Assembly: GCA_946887105.1 (NCBI GenBank) | Contig: CAMPKJ010000024.1 | Span: 1-32,590, forward strand | DNA: 32,590 nucleotides | Reading direction: 5' to 3' | From: an uncultured Acidobacteriota bacterium | GTDB lineage: Bacteria; Acidobacteriota; Thermoanaerobaculia; Gp7-AA8 | In this document: positions 15,095-22,987 of the stretch, piece after piece | Position numbering within the stretch: the first letter of the stretch is position 1 | Layout: each line of letters opens with the position of its first letter | Translations under genes and position numbers: made by a program | Notes under the pieces: generated by a model | The model's database searches: none | What the model was told of the DNA's origin: nothing | What the model saw: only the letters and a program-made list of their open reading frames with translations

Positions 15095-16057
15095 ATGCAG
15101 TCGATCCAGGAAATTGCCACGCGATTCAGCACGCTGCGCGCGCAGCTCGACCGCGTGATCATGGGACAGGAGCGCGTGAAGACGCTGGCCATCACGTCGC
15201 TGCTCGCGGGCGGGCACATGCTGCTCGAAGGGGTGCCGGGCACCGGCAAGACGCTGCTGGCGCTGACGCTGGCGAAGCTGCTCGGCTGCCGCTTCCGGCG
15301 CATCCAGTTCACGCCCGATCTGATGCCGTCCGATCTCCTCGGCGCGAACATATTCAATCAAAAGACGCAGGAGTTCGTCTTCCGTCCCGGCCCCGTCTTC
15401 ACCGACGTGCTGCTCGCCGACGAGATCAACCGCACGCCGCCACGCACGCAATCGGCACTGCTGGAGGCGATGCAGGAGAACGCGGTCACGATCGACGGCG
15501 CGCGCTATCGCATCTCGCCGATCTTCACCGTCTTCGCCACGCAGAATCCGGTCGAGTTCGAGGGCACGTATCCGCTGCCGGAAGCGCAGCGCGACCGCTT
15601 CCTCTTCAAGATCAACATCGACTTCCCGGAAGCGGACGACGAGACGCGGATGCTCGACGAATACGCGGCCGGACGGAGGCTGCACGATGAAGTCATCGCG
15701 TCCCTGCAACCGGCCATGAGCGGCGAGGAACTGCTGGCGGCGCGGCGCACGGTGACGACCGGCGTGCGCGTCGAGCCGCACATCATCAAATACATCCAGG
15801 AGCTGGTCTCGCGCACGCGCCGCGACGACGCGGTGCAGATCGGCGCTGGCCCGCGCGCATCGCTGGCGCTGCTCGAAGCGAGCCGCGCGACGGCAGCGCT
15901 GGATGGCCGCGACTTCATCACGCCCGACGACGTGAAGGCGCTGGTCGCGCCGGTGGTCTCGCATCGCATCACGCTCAGTCCCGAGGCGGAGATGGAGGGG
16001 CTGGCGCTGGAGGATTTGCTGAAGCGGATCTTCGATCAGGTGGAAGTGCCCCGCTGA
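15095..16057 (+). CDS. MoxR-family AAA+ ATPase
   Basis: 320 residues from the ATG at 15095, which has AAGGGGG a few bases upstream; the frame is open earlier only through the repeat. Walker A is GVPGTGKT (46-53), Walker B is VLLADE (D109, E110), sensor 1 is FATQNP (N151), followed by EAQRDRFLF and a C-terminal lid domain. MoxR ATPases act as chaperone-like remodelers, typically encoded with DUF58 and DUF4129 proteins, and are linked to assembly or activation of envelope proteins and stress responses. Three bases separate it from the DUF58 gene. No VWA-domain Bat-type protein is found nearby in the window. All ATPase motifs appear intact. Confidence 0.96.
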   Translation: MQSIQEIATRFSTLRAQLDRVIMGQERVKTLAITSLLAGGHMLLEGVPGTGKTLLALTLAKLLGCRFRRIQFTPDLMPSDLLGANIFNQKTQEFVFRPGPVFTDVLLADEINRTPPRTQSALLEAMQENAVTIDGARYRISPIFTVFATQNPVEFEGTYPLPEAQRDRFLFKINIDFPEADDETRMLDEYAAGRRLHDEVIASLQPAMSGEELLAARRTVTTGVRVEPHIIKYIQELVSRTRRDDAVQIGAGPRASLALLEASRATAALDGRDFITPDDVKALVAPVVSHRITLSPEAEMEGLALEDLLKRIFDQVEVPR

Positions 16058-16059
16058 AC

Positions 16060-17355
16060 ATGCGCCCCACTCCCCTCCTGATCCGCCTGACCATCCTGCT
16101 CGCGTTCGCCGCGTTGCTCGCGGCGATCGTGCCGGCGATGGTGTGGGCGGTGACGGCGGCGTTCGCGGTGCTGCTGCTCGCGGCGGGGGTCGAGGCGATG
16201 GTGCTGCGGCGCGTGCGCTTCGACGTCGAGCGCGCGGCGAAGCTCGCGCTGCCGCTCGATGAGCGCGAGGAAGTGACGATCCGCATCACCACCTCGCGCG
16301 CGGTGCGATTGACGGTGCGGCAGCGCTGGCCGGACATCGTCGAGCCGCGATCGAGCACCGCGGATGCGCTGAGCGGCGCGCGCGAGACCGTGACGCTGCC
16401 GTTTGCGATCCGCGGCATCGCGCGCGGCACGGCCACCGTCGAACCGCTGTACGTCGGTGCGTCGCAGCGTCTGATCGAGCGCATCGTCCCCGCCGGCGAG
16501 ACGAGCATCGTGCACGTGCTGCCCAACCTGCGCGCGGTCGGGCGCATGCACAAGCGGCTGAACGATTTCGCGCTGCGCTCGCTCGGCGCGCGCACGGCCC
16601 CGAGGATCGGCAAGGGCCGCGACTTCGACCGGCTGCGCGATTACGTGCGCGACGACGACTATCGCGACGTGGCCTGGCGCGCGTCGGCGCGGCACGGACG
16701 GCTGATCGTGCGCGAGTTCCGCATGGAGCGCAGCCAGGACGTGCTGCTCTGCCTCGACTCCGGGCATCGCATGGCCGCGCGCGTCGAACAGATCACGCGG
16801 CTCGATCACGCCGTCAACGCGTCCGTGCTGATCAGCTACATCTGCAATCGCATGGAGGACAAGACCGGCATCGTGTCGTTCGACACGGCGGTGGACAAGG
16901 GACTGCCGGCCGGACGCGGCACCGCGCACCTGCGCGCGATCACCGCGTACGTGACCCATCTCGCGGCGGCGTATCACCACACCGATTACCTCGCGCTCGC
17001 GGCGAGCCTGCGCCGGCGCCTCCACCATCGCACGCTGATCCTGATCCTGACCGTGCTGCCGGAGCGCGAGGAGCGCCACGATCTGCTGCGTGCCGTGACC
17101 ATGCTCGCGCCGCAGCACCTCCCGCTGTTCGTCGCGCTCACCGACCGCGACCTGCGCGCGCAGGCGTCGCTGCTGCCGGCGAACCGCGACGAGCTCTCGC
17201 GCACGCTGGTGGCGCGAGATCTCTCGCTCGGCCGCGCGGAGCTCATCCGCGAGTTGCGCGCGCGCGGCGCGATGGTGGTCGAGTCGACGGCCGAGGATTG
17301 GGGAGTGGATTCGGTGAACGCGTATATCGACATCAAGAGGAGGCAGATGCTGTGA
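16060..17355 (+). CDS. DUF58 domain membrane protein
   Basis: 431 residues with two N-terminal TM segments (LLIRLTILLAFAALLAAIV, MVWAVTAAFAVLLLAAGVEAMVL), a beta-rich domain and then the DUF58 signature around residues 183-220 (GKGRDFDRLRDYVRDDDYRD, VAWRASARHGRLIVREF). The C-terminal part (DVLLCLDSGHRMAAR ... GIVSFDTAVDKGLPAGRG) has the VWA-like fold typical of the family. The ATG lies two bases after the MoxR stop, consistent with translational coupling. DUF58 proteins are the standard MoxR partner. Only five bases separate its stop codon from the second 8-bp repeat element. Confidence 0.93.
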   Translation: MRPTPLLIRLTILLAFAALLAAIVPAMVWAVTAAFAVLLLAAGVEAMVLRRVRFDVERAAKLALPLDEREEVTIRITTSRAVRLTVRQRWPDIVEPRSSTADALSGARETVTLPFAIRGIARGTATVEPLYVGASQRLIERIVPAGETSIVHVLPNLRAVGRMHKRLNDFALRSLGARTAPRIGKGRDFDRLRDYVRDDDYRDVAWRASARHGRLIVREFRMERSQDVLLCLDSGHRMAARVEQITRLDHAVNASVLISYICNRMEDKTGIVSFDTAVDKGLPAGRGTAHLRAITAYVTHLAAAYHHTDYLALAASLRRRLHHRTLILILTVLPEREERHDLLRAVTMLAPQHLPLFVALTDRDLRAQASLLPANRDELSRTLVARDLSLGRAELIRELRARGAMVVESTAEDWGVDSVNAYIDIKRRQML

Positions 17356-17362
17356 ACGGGTC

Positions 17363-17477
17363 GAAGTCGCAAAGTCGCAAAGCCGCAAAGTCTCAAAGAG
17401 GCGTTTGGCAGCCTTCTCGCGAGACGTTCGGCCCGATTCTCCTTTGCGACTTTGCGACTTTGAGACTTTGCGACTTC
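17363..17477. repeat. Inverted array of 8-bp tandem repeats, copy 2
   Basis: Left arm 17363-17398 and right arm 17442-17477 are built from AAAGTCGC/AAAGTCTC units and pair over 36 bases with about three mismatches across a 43-base spacer. The arms match copy 1 at 14973-15080. It fills almost the whole gap between the DUF58 and SpoIIM-like genes. Confidence 0.92.
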
Positions 17478-17485
17478 CCGCGGCC

Positions 17486-18463
17486 ATGAACATCGAACGC
17501 TTCCTCGCCGACCGCCGCCCCGTGTGGGAATCGCTCGACGCGCTGCTCGTGCGCGCGGAGGAGGTCGAGCTGTCGCGCCATGAGATGCAGGAGCTGGTCG
17601 AGCTGTACCGGCGCACGTGCTCCGATCTCAATCGCGCGCGGTCGCAGACCGCGAATCCCGAGATCCTCGGCTATCTGAACCAGCTCACCGGCCGCGCGTA
17701 TCGCTTCATCTATCGCGCGGGACACGAGACCGATGCGTGGCCGGCGTTCGTGCGGCTGATCACGCGCGAGATTCCGTCCGCGTTCCGGCGCGAGCGCGTG
17801 GCGATCCTCACCGCGGCGGCGGCGTTTCTTTTCGGTACGCTGTTCGGATCGATGGCCATCCTCGTCGATCCCGCGAACGGCGAGCGCCTCGTACCGGCCA
17901 TGTTCTTCACCGAGAGTCCGAAGGAGCGCGTGGCGAAGATCGAGCGCGGCGAGGAACGGATTGCGAACGTCGAGGACGCGCTGCTGTTCGGTGCATCGCT
18001 CTACACGCACAACATCCGCGTCTCCTTCCTCGCCTTCGCCCTCGGCGCGCTGACCGTGGTCCTCGGCCTGGTGATCCTCTTCTACAACGGCGTGATCCTC
18101 GGCGCGGTCGGGACGTTGTACGTGCTCGATGACGTCTCGCTGTTCTTCTTCGCGTGGGTTGGGCCGCATGGCGCGCTGGAGCTTCCCGCGATCGTCTTCG
18201 GCGGCGCCGCGGGCCTGCTGGCCGGACGCGCGCTGCTCATGCCCGGCAATCTCTCGCGCGGCGCGTCGCTGCGGCGCGTGCTGCCGTCCGTGTGGCGGAT
18301 CATCATCGGCGCGGCGCTGACGCTCATCTGCGCGGGCATCATCGAAGGCTCGTTCTCGCAGTTCTCCGCGAAGACCATTCCGTACACATTGAAGATCTCC
18401 GTGGCGCTGCTGCTGTTCCTCGGACTGGTGACCTACCTCTTCCTGCGGCGGACGGACGAATGA
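17486..18463 (+). CDS. SpoIIM-like (stage II sporulation protein M family) membrane protein
   Basis: 325 residues from the ATG at 17486, the first in-frame start after the repeat; no good ribosome site is seen, and upstream sequence is repeat-derived. A cytosolic N-terminal helical domain (RFLADRRPVWESLDALLVRAEEV, ELVELYRRTCSDLNRARSQ) is followed by at least six hydrophobic segments, including VAILTAAAAFLFGTLFGSMAI and GALTVVLGLVILFYNGVILG. The family's HGALELPAIV motif is present. In non-sporulating bacteria such proteins occur with RDD and MoxR/DUF58 genes and have no sporulation role. The stop overlaps the RDD gene as ATGA, supporting a joint membrane complex. Confidence 0.9.
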   Translation: MNIERFLADRRPVWESLDALLVRAEEVELSRHEMQELVELYRRTCSDLNRARSQTANPEILGYLNQLTGRAYRFIYRAGHETDAWPAFVRLITREIPSAFRRERVAILTAAAAFLFGTLFGSMAILVDPANGERLVPAMFFTESPKERVAKIERGEERIANVEDALLFGASLYTHNIRVSFLAFALGALTVVLGLVILFYNGVILGAVGTLYVLDDVSLFFFAWVGPHGALELPAIVFGGAAGLLAGRALLMPGNLSRGASLRRVLPSVWRIIIGAALTLICAGIIEGSFSQFSAKTIPYTLKISVALLLFLGLVTYLFLRRTDE

Positions 18464-19200
18464 GCGAGCTGACGATCACCACGCCGGAGCACGTCCCGAT
18501 CCGCCTCGAGCCGGCGGGTGCGGGCAGCCGCTTCCTGGCCATCCTCATCGACGCGCTGATCGTCAGCGCCATCGCCTCGACTCTCTTCGGCATCCTCTCC
18601 ACCTTTCTGCCGCGCGGCGTGGCGCTGGCCATCTTCGTGACCGTGAACTTCTTCCTGACCTGGGCCTGGCATCTCTGGTTCGAGACGCGCAGACAGGGGC
18701 GCACGCCGGGCAAGCGTATCCTGAAGATCCGCGTGATCGATGCGCGCGGGCTGCCGGTGTCGCTGCACCAGTCGCTGGTGCGCAACATCACCCGCACGCT
18801 CGATTTCATCCCGGTCTTCTACGGCGTCGGCGCGATCGCGGTGATGGCGTCGAAGTCGCGGCGGCGGCTCGGCGACATCATCGCGGACACGCTGGTCGTG
18901 CGCGACGCGCAACCGCTCGCCTATCGCGGACAACTGACCGCGGAACGAAGGCACAACAGCCTGCGCACGCCGCGCGTCTTGCGTCTGGCGCGGCATCGCA
19001 TCAGCCTCGAAGAGCGCGAGTTCCTGCTCACGCTCTGCCTGCGCGCGGATCGCATGAGCGCCGAGGCGCGGTACGACCTCATGGAGGAGGTCGCGAAGGT
19101 CTATCGGGAAAAGCTCGGCATCGAGGAGGAACAGATCAGCGGTGAGAATCTCGTGCGCGATCTCACCGCGGTGCTGTTCAACCCGCCTCCGGTAAAATGA
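18460..19200 (+). CDS. RDD family membrane protein
   Basis: 246 residues. After a short N-terminal stretch (TITTPEHVPIRLEPAGAGSR) the RDD domain spans about residues 22-145, with the motif RFLAILIDALIVSAIASTLFG, then RRQGRTPGKRILKIRVIDARG and RRRLGDIIADTLVVRD. A cytosolic C-terminal tail of about 95 residues (LRLARHRISLEEREFLLTLCLRADRMSAEARYDLMEEVAK) is shared with RDD proteins that sit beside SpoIIM-like genes. RDD proteins are small multi-TM proteins, a few of which act in ion transport; no substrate is known here. ATGA overlap with the SpoIIM-like gene. Confidence 0.92.
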   Translation: MSELTITTPEHVPIRLEPAGAGSRFLAILIDALIVSAIASTLFGILSTFLPRGVALAIFVTVNFFLTWAWHLWFETRRQGRTPGKRILKIRVIDARGLPVSLHQSLVRNITRTLDFIPVFYGVGAIAVMASKSRRRLGDIIADTLVVRDAQPLAYRGQLTAERRHNSLRTPRVLRLARHRISLEEREFLLTLCLRADRMSAEARYDLMEEVAKVYREKLGIEEEQISGENLVRDLTAVLFNPPPVK

Positions 19201-19204
19201 CGCC

Positions 19205-19789
19205 ATGCTTTGCAGAAATCATGTCGATGTCGCTGAGGGTGTGCGCCGCTGCGCGCGGTGCGCAGTTCCGTTCTGTCCCGATTGCCTGGTCGAGATCTCC
19301 GGACGTCCGTACTGCGCGGCGTGCAAGTCGGAGCAGCTGCTCGACGTCCGCTCCGGCGTCGATCGCACGCAACTGCAGCACGCCACCATTCTCCGGCGTT
19401 TCGGCGCGATCTTCCTGGACAGCCTGCTGATCGTCATCCCGATGTACGCGATCATGGCCGTGTTCATCTTTCTGCCCTCCGCGCAAGGGCAGGAGCCGAG
19501 CGTGCTGATGAACTTCATCAGCATCCCGTTCGCTCTGGTGTCGCTGGTCTATGAAGGACTGATGCTGCAGACCAAGAACGGGCAGACGCTGGGCAAGATG
19601 GCGTTGAAGGTACGCGTGGTGCGGCCCGATGGCTCGCCGATCAGTCCCGGTCAGGCCTGGGGCCGCGTGGCCATGCGCACGATTCTGGGATGCCTCTGGA
19701 TCGTCGATTACATCCCGGCGTTCTTCACGCCCGAGAGGACCACGCTGCACGACATGGTCGCGGGCACGCGCGTCGTCGACGCCAGCTGA
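19205..19789 (+). CDS. B-box zinc finger fused to RDD membrane domain
   Basis: 194 residues. Residues 3-40 hold the zinc site CRNH, CARC, CPDC, CAAC, the same order as in the proteins at 11708 and 19792. The RDD domain follows: ATILRRFGAIFLDSLLIVIP, then QTKNGQTLGKMALKVRVVRPDG, and LHDMVAGTRVVDAS at the end. It starts four bases after the preceding RDD gene. Two RDD genes in tandem, one carrying a cytosolic zinc finger, suggest a duplicated membrane module. Function is unknown. Confidence 0.9.
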   Translation: MLCRNHVDVAEGVRRCARCAVPFCPDCLVEISGRPYCAACKSEQLLDVRSGVDRTQLQHATILRRFGAIFLDSLLIVIPMYAIMAVFIFLPSAQGQEPSVLMNFISIPFALVSLVYEGLMLQTKNGQTLGKMALKVRVVRPDGSPISPGQAWGRVAMRTILGCLWIVDYIPAFFTPERTTLHDMVAGTRVVDAS

Positions 19790-19791
19790 CG

Positions 19792-20397
19792 ATGGCGATC
19801 GCACAGGCATACACCGGCCCGCAGTGTCCGCGCTGCGCAGTGACGCTGACGGCGGACTGGATCCGCAGCGGCGCCGTCACCTGTCCGTATTGCAGCCGCG
19901 CGTTCGAGGCGACCGCGTTCACGCCTCCGCCGCGGAAGGAGATCGTCACGGCGGAAGTCGTGTCGGTCGGTCCCGAGGGGGCGAATGCGTGCGCGAATCA
20001 CGCGCGCAACGCGGCCACGGCATCGTGTCAGCGATGCGGATTGTTCATCTGCGCGCTGTGCGACATGAACGTCGGCACGGGCTCGTACTGCCCGTCGTGT
20101 TTCGAGCGCGTGCGTGCCGAGGGAACGCTGCAGACCGCGGCGCGGCGCTATCGCGACTACGCGCTGATGGCGCGCTCGTACGCCATCGTCGGCCTGCCGC
20201 TCTCGATCATGTTTCTCGGTCTGCCGTTCGGGGTCATGGCGGTGTACGCCTCCATCAAGGCGCGCAAACAGCGCCGCGAAGAGCGGCGCTCGCTGGCGGG
20301 TGTGACTTTCGTGACCATTCTCGGCATCGTGGAAATCCTGGCCGGCATCGCGGCGATCGGCTTCCTGATCTACGCGATCGCGGAGACCTCGTCATGA
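19792..20397 (+). CDS. Zinc-ribbon plus B-box membrane protein
   Basis: 201 residues from the ATG two bases after the preceding stop. An N-terminal zinc ribbon (CPRC at about 12-15 and CPYC at about 30-33) is followed by a B-box (CANH, CQRC, CALC, CPSC) around residues 66-105. Two C-terminal TM segments follow: YAIVGLPLSIMFLGLPFGVMAVYASI and FVTILGIVEILAGIAAIGFLIYAI. It carries about twelve zinc-binding side chains. No catalytic domain is visible; a scaffold or sensor role in the membrane cluster is an inference. The stop overlaps the next ATG as ATGA. Confidence 0.87.
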   Translation: MAIAQAYTGPQCPRCAVTLTADWIRSGAVTCPYCSRAFEATAFTPPPRKEIVTAEVVSVGPEGANACANHARNAATASCQRCGLFICALCDMNVGTGSYCPSCFERVRAEGTLQTAARRYRDYALMARSYAIVGLPLSIMFLGLPFGVMAVYASIKARKQRREERRSLAGVTFVTILGIVEILAGIAAIGFLIYAIAETSS

Positions 20398-20909
20398 GCG
20401 CGAACGAACCGCGGCGGCTGATCGGAAAATCGCACAGCATCGGTGCGCGCGCAGCCATCTATCGGGTCGAAGACGGACTGGAGATCGAGACCAGCGAACA
20501 GTACGACATCGTGCAGCGGCGCGTGCTGTTCGACGACGTGCTGATGGTGACCATCCATCGCGAGACCGGTCCGCTGTATCTCATCCTGACCGGCTCGCTG
20601 GCGGCGTTCTTTCTCGGAATCGGCTTCCTGATCCTCAATGTGAACGTCGATGCGTGGCCCGCGGCGCTGATGTTCGGCGTGTTCGGAGCGCCCGCGCTGA
20701 TGGCGTTTCTGATCCGGCTGTTCTTAGGCGTCGACGTGGTGACCATCTTCGGCCGGCGGTCGAAGGCGAACATCCGCTTCGCACTGCGGAAGGCGCGGGC
20801 GCGCGAGGTGTATGGGGCGATCTGCGCGGCGGTGCGTGCCGCGCATCGGGCCGGGACAACCCCTCATCCGCCTTCGGCACCTTCTCCCCTCACGAGGGGA
20901 GAAGGCTAA
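20394..20909 (+). CDS. Small two-TM membrane protein, C-terminus encoded by a repeat
   Basis: 171 residues. Starts at an ATGA overlap with the upstream gene. The N-terminal 55 residues are polar, beta-like (AIYRVEDGLEIETSEQYDIVQRR). Two TM segments follow (YLILTGSLAAFFLGIGFLIL, PAALMFGVFGAPALMAFLIRLFL) and then a basic tail. The last 17 residues (TPHPPSAPSPLTRGEG) are translated from the palindromic repeat at 20860-20906, and the TAA stop lies just past it, so the original terminus was probably near AAVRAAHRA. It overlaps the convergent hydrolase gene by 20 bp. No family recognised. It is the last gene of the cluster. Confidence 0.82.
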   Translation: MSANEPRRLIGKSHSIGARAAIYRVEDGLEIETSEQYDIVQRRVLFDDVLMVTIHRETGPLYLILTGSLAAFFLGIGFLILNVNVDAWPAALMFGVFGAPALMAFLIRLFLGVDVVTIFGRRSKANIRFALRKARAREVYGAICAAVRAAHRAGTTPHPPSAPSPLTRGEG

Positions 20910-20939
20910 ACCCGGCGCCCGTATCAGCCTTCTCCCCTC
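20860..20939. repeat. Dispersed palindromic (REP-like) repeat, copy 2 plus a half copy
   Basis: A unit matching 12803-12850 is present: the lead CCCCTCATCCG, then a 12-bp inverted repeat (20880-20891 and 20894-20905) with a 2-base loop. A further inverted half copy lies at 20926-20939 and pairs over 14 bases with 20894-20907, allowing an alternative larger hairpin. It sits between converging genes and contains the stop codons of both or borders on them, so it may act as a bidirectional terminator. Confidence 0.9.
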
Positions 20940-21822
20940 TGCAGTGCAACTCCTCCCGGGGCAACGTGAGAAACGGCTTCCAGACCGTCTCGTAAACGCG
21001 CCGCAGATCGCGCAGAAAGAGATCGCTGTGTCCGTACCCTTCGGCCGCGACGTTGATGACGTCATCGCCGGCGAAGCCGCGTCGTCCGGACGGCCCGGAG
21101 CGCGCGATGCAGAAGCGCGCCAACGGCACGACCGCATCGCCGGTGGCGTAGTGATTGAGCACGTCCTCCACCAGTCCCGCGTCCTTGATCGCCTTCCAGT
21201 CGAAATCCCGAGGGAGGACGCAGCCGGTCAGGATCACGCGGCCGAACGTCAGCCGCTCCTCCGGTGGACGCTCCAGCTCGAGCCGCAGCAGATGGCCGAA
21301 CAGCCATGTGCCGAAGCTGTGCGCGATGACGTCCGGATTGCCGTTGTAACCGCGCGCACGTGCTTCGATCGCGAGCACCTCCAGCTTCCTGCGCAGCTGC
21401 CTGCGGAGCTTGTTGCGGCGCCAGAAGAGGAACACGCCCGCGATGACGATGCCATATTTGTAGACGGCCACCGGCACCGCGCGGCCCCAGGTCGTGCCGA
21501 GCAGCCAGCTGAACGACTCCTGCCAGGCGCCCGACGTGTTCATGCCGTGCAGCGCCACCACCCAATCGACCACGCGATCGGCGGCGAGCTTGCGGACGTA
21601 GACCAACTCGGTAGCCGTCTCGCTCCCCTCTTCGCCTTCGATTTCCCGCTCTTCCCTCAGCAGGAATCCATCGGCGGCCAACCGCTCGAGCAACGCCATC
21701 GCGACGGCTTCGGGCATCGACAACTGGATCGGCGTGAGCTCGCGGACGCGTTGCTCGAAGAGCATGCGGATCTGAGTCACGTCGAACTCGCGCGCGAGCT
21801 CGTCCCAGTACGCATCGGTCAT
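20890..21822 (-). CDS. Alpha/beta hydrolase (serine esterase/lipase-like)
   Basis: About 310 residues, starting at an ATGA overlap with the upstream gene (21822-21819). An N-terminal helical region of about 80 residues (DVTQIRMLFEQRVRELTPIQ) precedes the hydrolase core. The core has VVALHGMNTSGAWQES (oxyanion-hole region), the nucleophile elbow VIAHSFGTW (Ser near 169), the acid in YATGDAVVP (Asp near 229) and the His in AEGYGHSDLF (near 265), a complete triad. A hydrophobic patch (YGIVIAGVFLFW) followed by Arg/Lys-rich helix may touch the membrane. The last 20 or so residues (CRGEKADTGAGFSLLPS) are encoded by a palindromic repeat. Substrate is unknown. Pairing with the adjacent unknown gene suggests a joint function. 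Confidence 0.83.
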   Translation of the reverse strand: MTDAYWDELAREFDVTQIRMLFEQRVRELTPIQLSMPEAVAMALLERLAADGFLLREEREIEGEEGSETATELVYVRKLAADRVVDWVVALHGMNTSGAWQESFSWLLGTTWGRAVPVAVYKYGIVIAGVFLFWRRNKLRRQLRRKLEVLAIEARARGYNGNPDVIAHSFGTWLFGHLLRLELERPPEERLTFGRVILTGCVLPRDFDWKAIKDAGLVEDVLNHYATGDAVVPLARFCIARSGPSGRRGFAGDDVINVAAEGYGHSDLFLRDLRRVYETVWKPFLTLPREELHCRGEKADTGAGFSLLPS

Positions 21823-22856
21823 TGGTAGGCGCTCAACTTGCCGAGAATGGTCCACACCTCGCCCGCATCCATTTCCGCGCGCAGGCGGATGCGGTGATCT
21901 TTTCCATGGAGCTGCACGCGCAGCGGGCGTGAGAGTCCGTCGCCATCCTGGAAGACGAACACGCCCTCCACACCGTGAAAGACCGGCAGCTGCTGCGCGC
22001 GCACGGAATCGCGCACGCTCTGGATGGCCGGCTCTTCCCAATACGCCTTCTCGCTCGAGTTGGCGGCAAACTCGACGTACGCGCCGCCCGATCCGAGCCG
22101 CGACTTCTGCGCTTTCACGAAAGGATTGGGGACCTTGTTCGTAGGCATGTTCCGCTGATCGAGATTGCGGGAGATGATCGGGATCATGCACCGTCCCTTC
22201 TCCAGCAACTGCAGCGGCATCAGCAAACCAACGACGCGATTCGCCTCGGCGATGGCCGCCTTGTGCTCGTCACCCTGGATCGGATTGGCGATGAAGAGCG
22301 CCGCCAGTCCGGCACTCACGTGCGCTTCGAAGCGCGTGATGGCGCGCCATTCCACCCTGCGGAAGGCGTGGTACTCGTACGTGTCCAGCCCCTCTTCCTC
22401 GACGTAGTTCTTCTCCGGCACTGGCACCAATCCGGGAGAAGCCTCCTGCCAGATGATCCGCAACACGGAGTCGCGGAACGAGATCGAGGTGAGCTTCGGC
22501 TGATCGGGAAACGCGAGCACGGTCGGCGCGTCCCACACGGCCGCGAGCTCGGCGTTCGCGCTCACTCGCTCGCGGATCTTCGGCAGCGTGAGCTCGCGGC
22601 GCAGCGTCGAGGAGATGTTGAAGAGGTAGACGTGCTGGTTGCCCCACCCTTCCACTTCGTTCAGCCAGGTCTGGACGTCCTCGAGCGTCAGCTGGCCGGA
22701 TTCGATGGCGTCGGAGAGCCCTCGCTCGAAGTCATCCTTGTTCGTGCCGATGCGGATCTTCTTCGCGCGCAGCAGCTCTTTGATGAAGCGGTTCCCCTGC
22801 GCGCGGATGATGCCCGCGGCGAGCCGTTTCAGGACGGCGATCTCTGCTGAGCTCAT
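21819..22856 (-). CDS. Protein of unknown family, coupled to the alpha/beta hydrolase
   Basis: 345 residues, soluble, with no signal peptide or TM segment. An N-terminal helical domain of about 75 residues (EIAVLKRLAAGIIRAQGNRF, DDFERGLSDAIESGQLTLED, VEGWGNQHVYLF) is followed by a mixed alpha/beta middle (ITRFEAHVSAGLAALFIANP). It ends in a small beta-rich domain (GVFVFQDGDGLSRPLRVQLH). I do not recognise the family. It ends in an ATGA overlap with the hydrolase, so the two are made together. Upstream is a 31-bp inverted repeat and then the trp operon. A two-gene unit of a hydrolase and an unknown protein is a pattern also seen in defence and signalling modules, but nothing here proves that. 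Confidence 0.8.
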   Translation of the reverse strand: MSSAEIAVLKRLAAGIIRAQGNRFIKELLRAKKIRIGTNKDDFERGLSDAIESGQLTLEDVQTWLNEVEGWGNQHVYLFNISSTLRRELTLPKIRERVSANAELAAVWDAPTVLAFPDQPKLTSISFRDSVLRIIWQEASPGLVPVPEKNYVEEEGLDTYEYHAFRRVEWRAITRFEAHVSAGLAALFIANPIQGDEHKAAIAEANRVVGLLMPLQLLEKGRCMIPIISRNLDQRNMPTNKVPNPFVKAQKSRLGSGGAYVEFAANSSEKAYWEEPAIQSVRDSVRAQQLPVFHGVEGVFVFQDGDGLSRPLRVQLHGKDHRIRLRAEMDAGEVWTILGKLSAYQ

Positions 22857-22876
22857 GGACGAGACGCAAGTGTAGA

Positions 22877-22981
22877 TGTCATCCCGAGCGTCAGTCGAGG
22901 GACCTGGCGGCCGGGCGGCTCGTTGGAGGTGCCTCGTGCCACGCGCACGCCCAGGTCCCTCGACTCACGCTCGGGATGACA
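22877..22981. repeat. Large inverted repeat between trpA and the hydrolase pair
   Basis: Two 31-base arms (22877-22907 and 22951-22981), beginning TGTCATCCCGAGCG, are reverse complements with one mismatch and flank a 43-base spacer. This looks like a dispersed palindromic repeat of the kind seen in many environmental bacterial genomes. It fills most of the 131-bp gap and could form a strong hairpin in either direction. Confidence 0.9.
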
Positions 22982-22987
22982 GGTCGC

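Noticed and set aside
13649..17631. Very long minus-strand ORFs opposite the DUF4350, MoxR and DUF58 genes
   Set aside because: They are antisense shadows of high-GC genes, with Arg/Ala/His-rich composition and no domain; the plus-strand frames have clear motifs.
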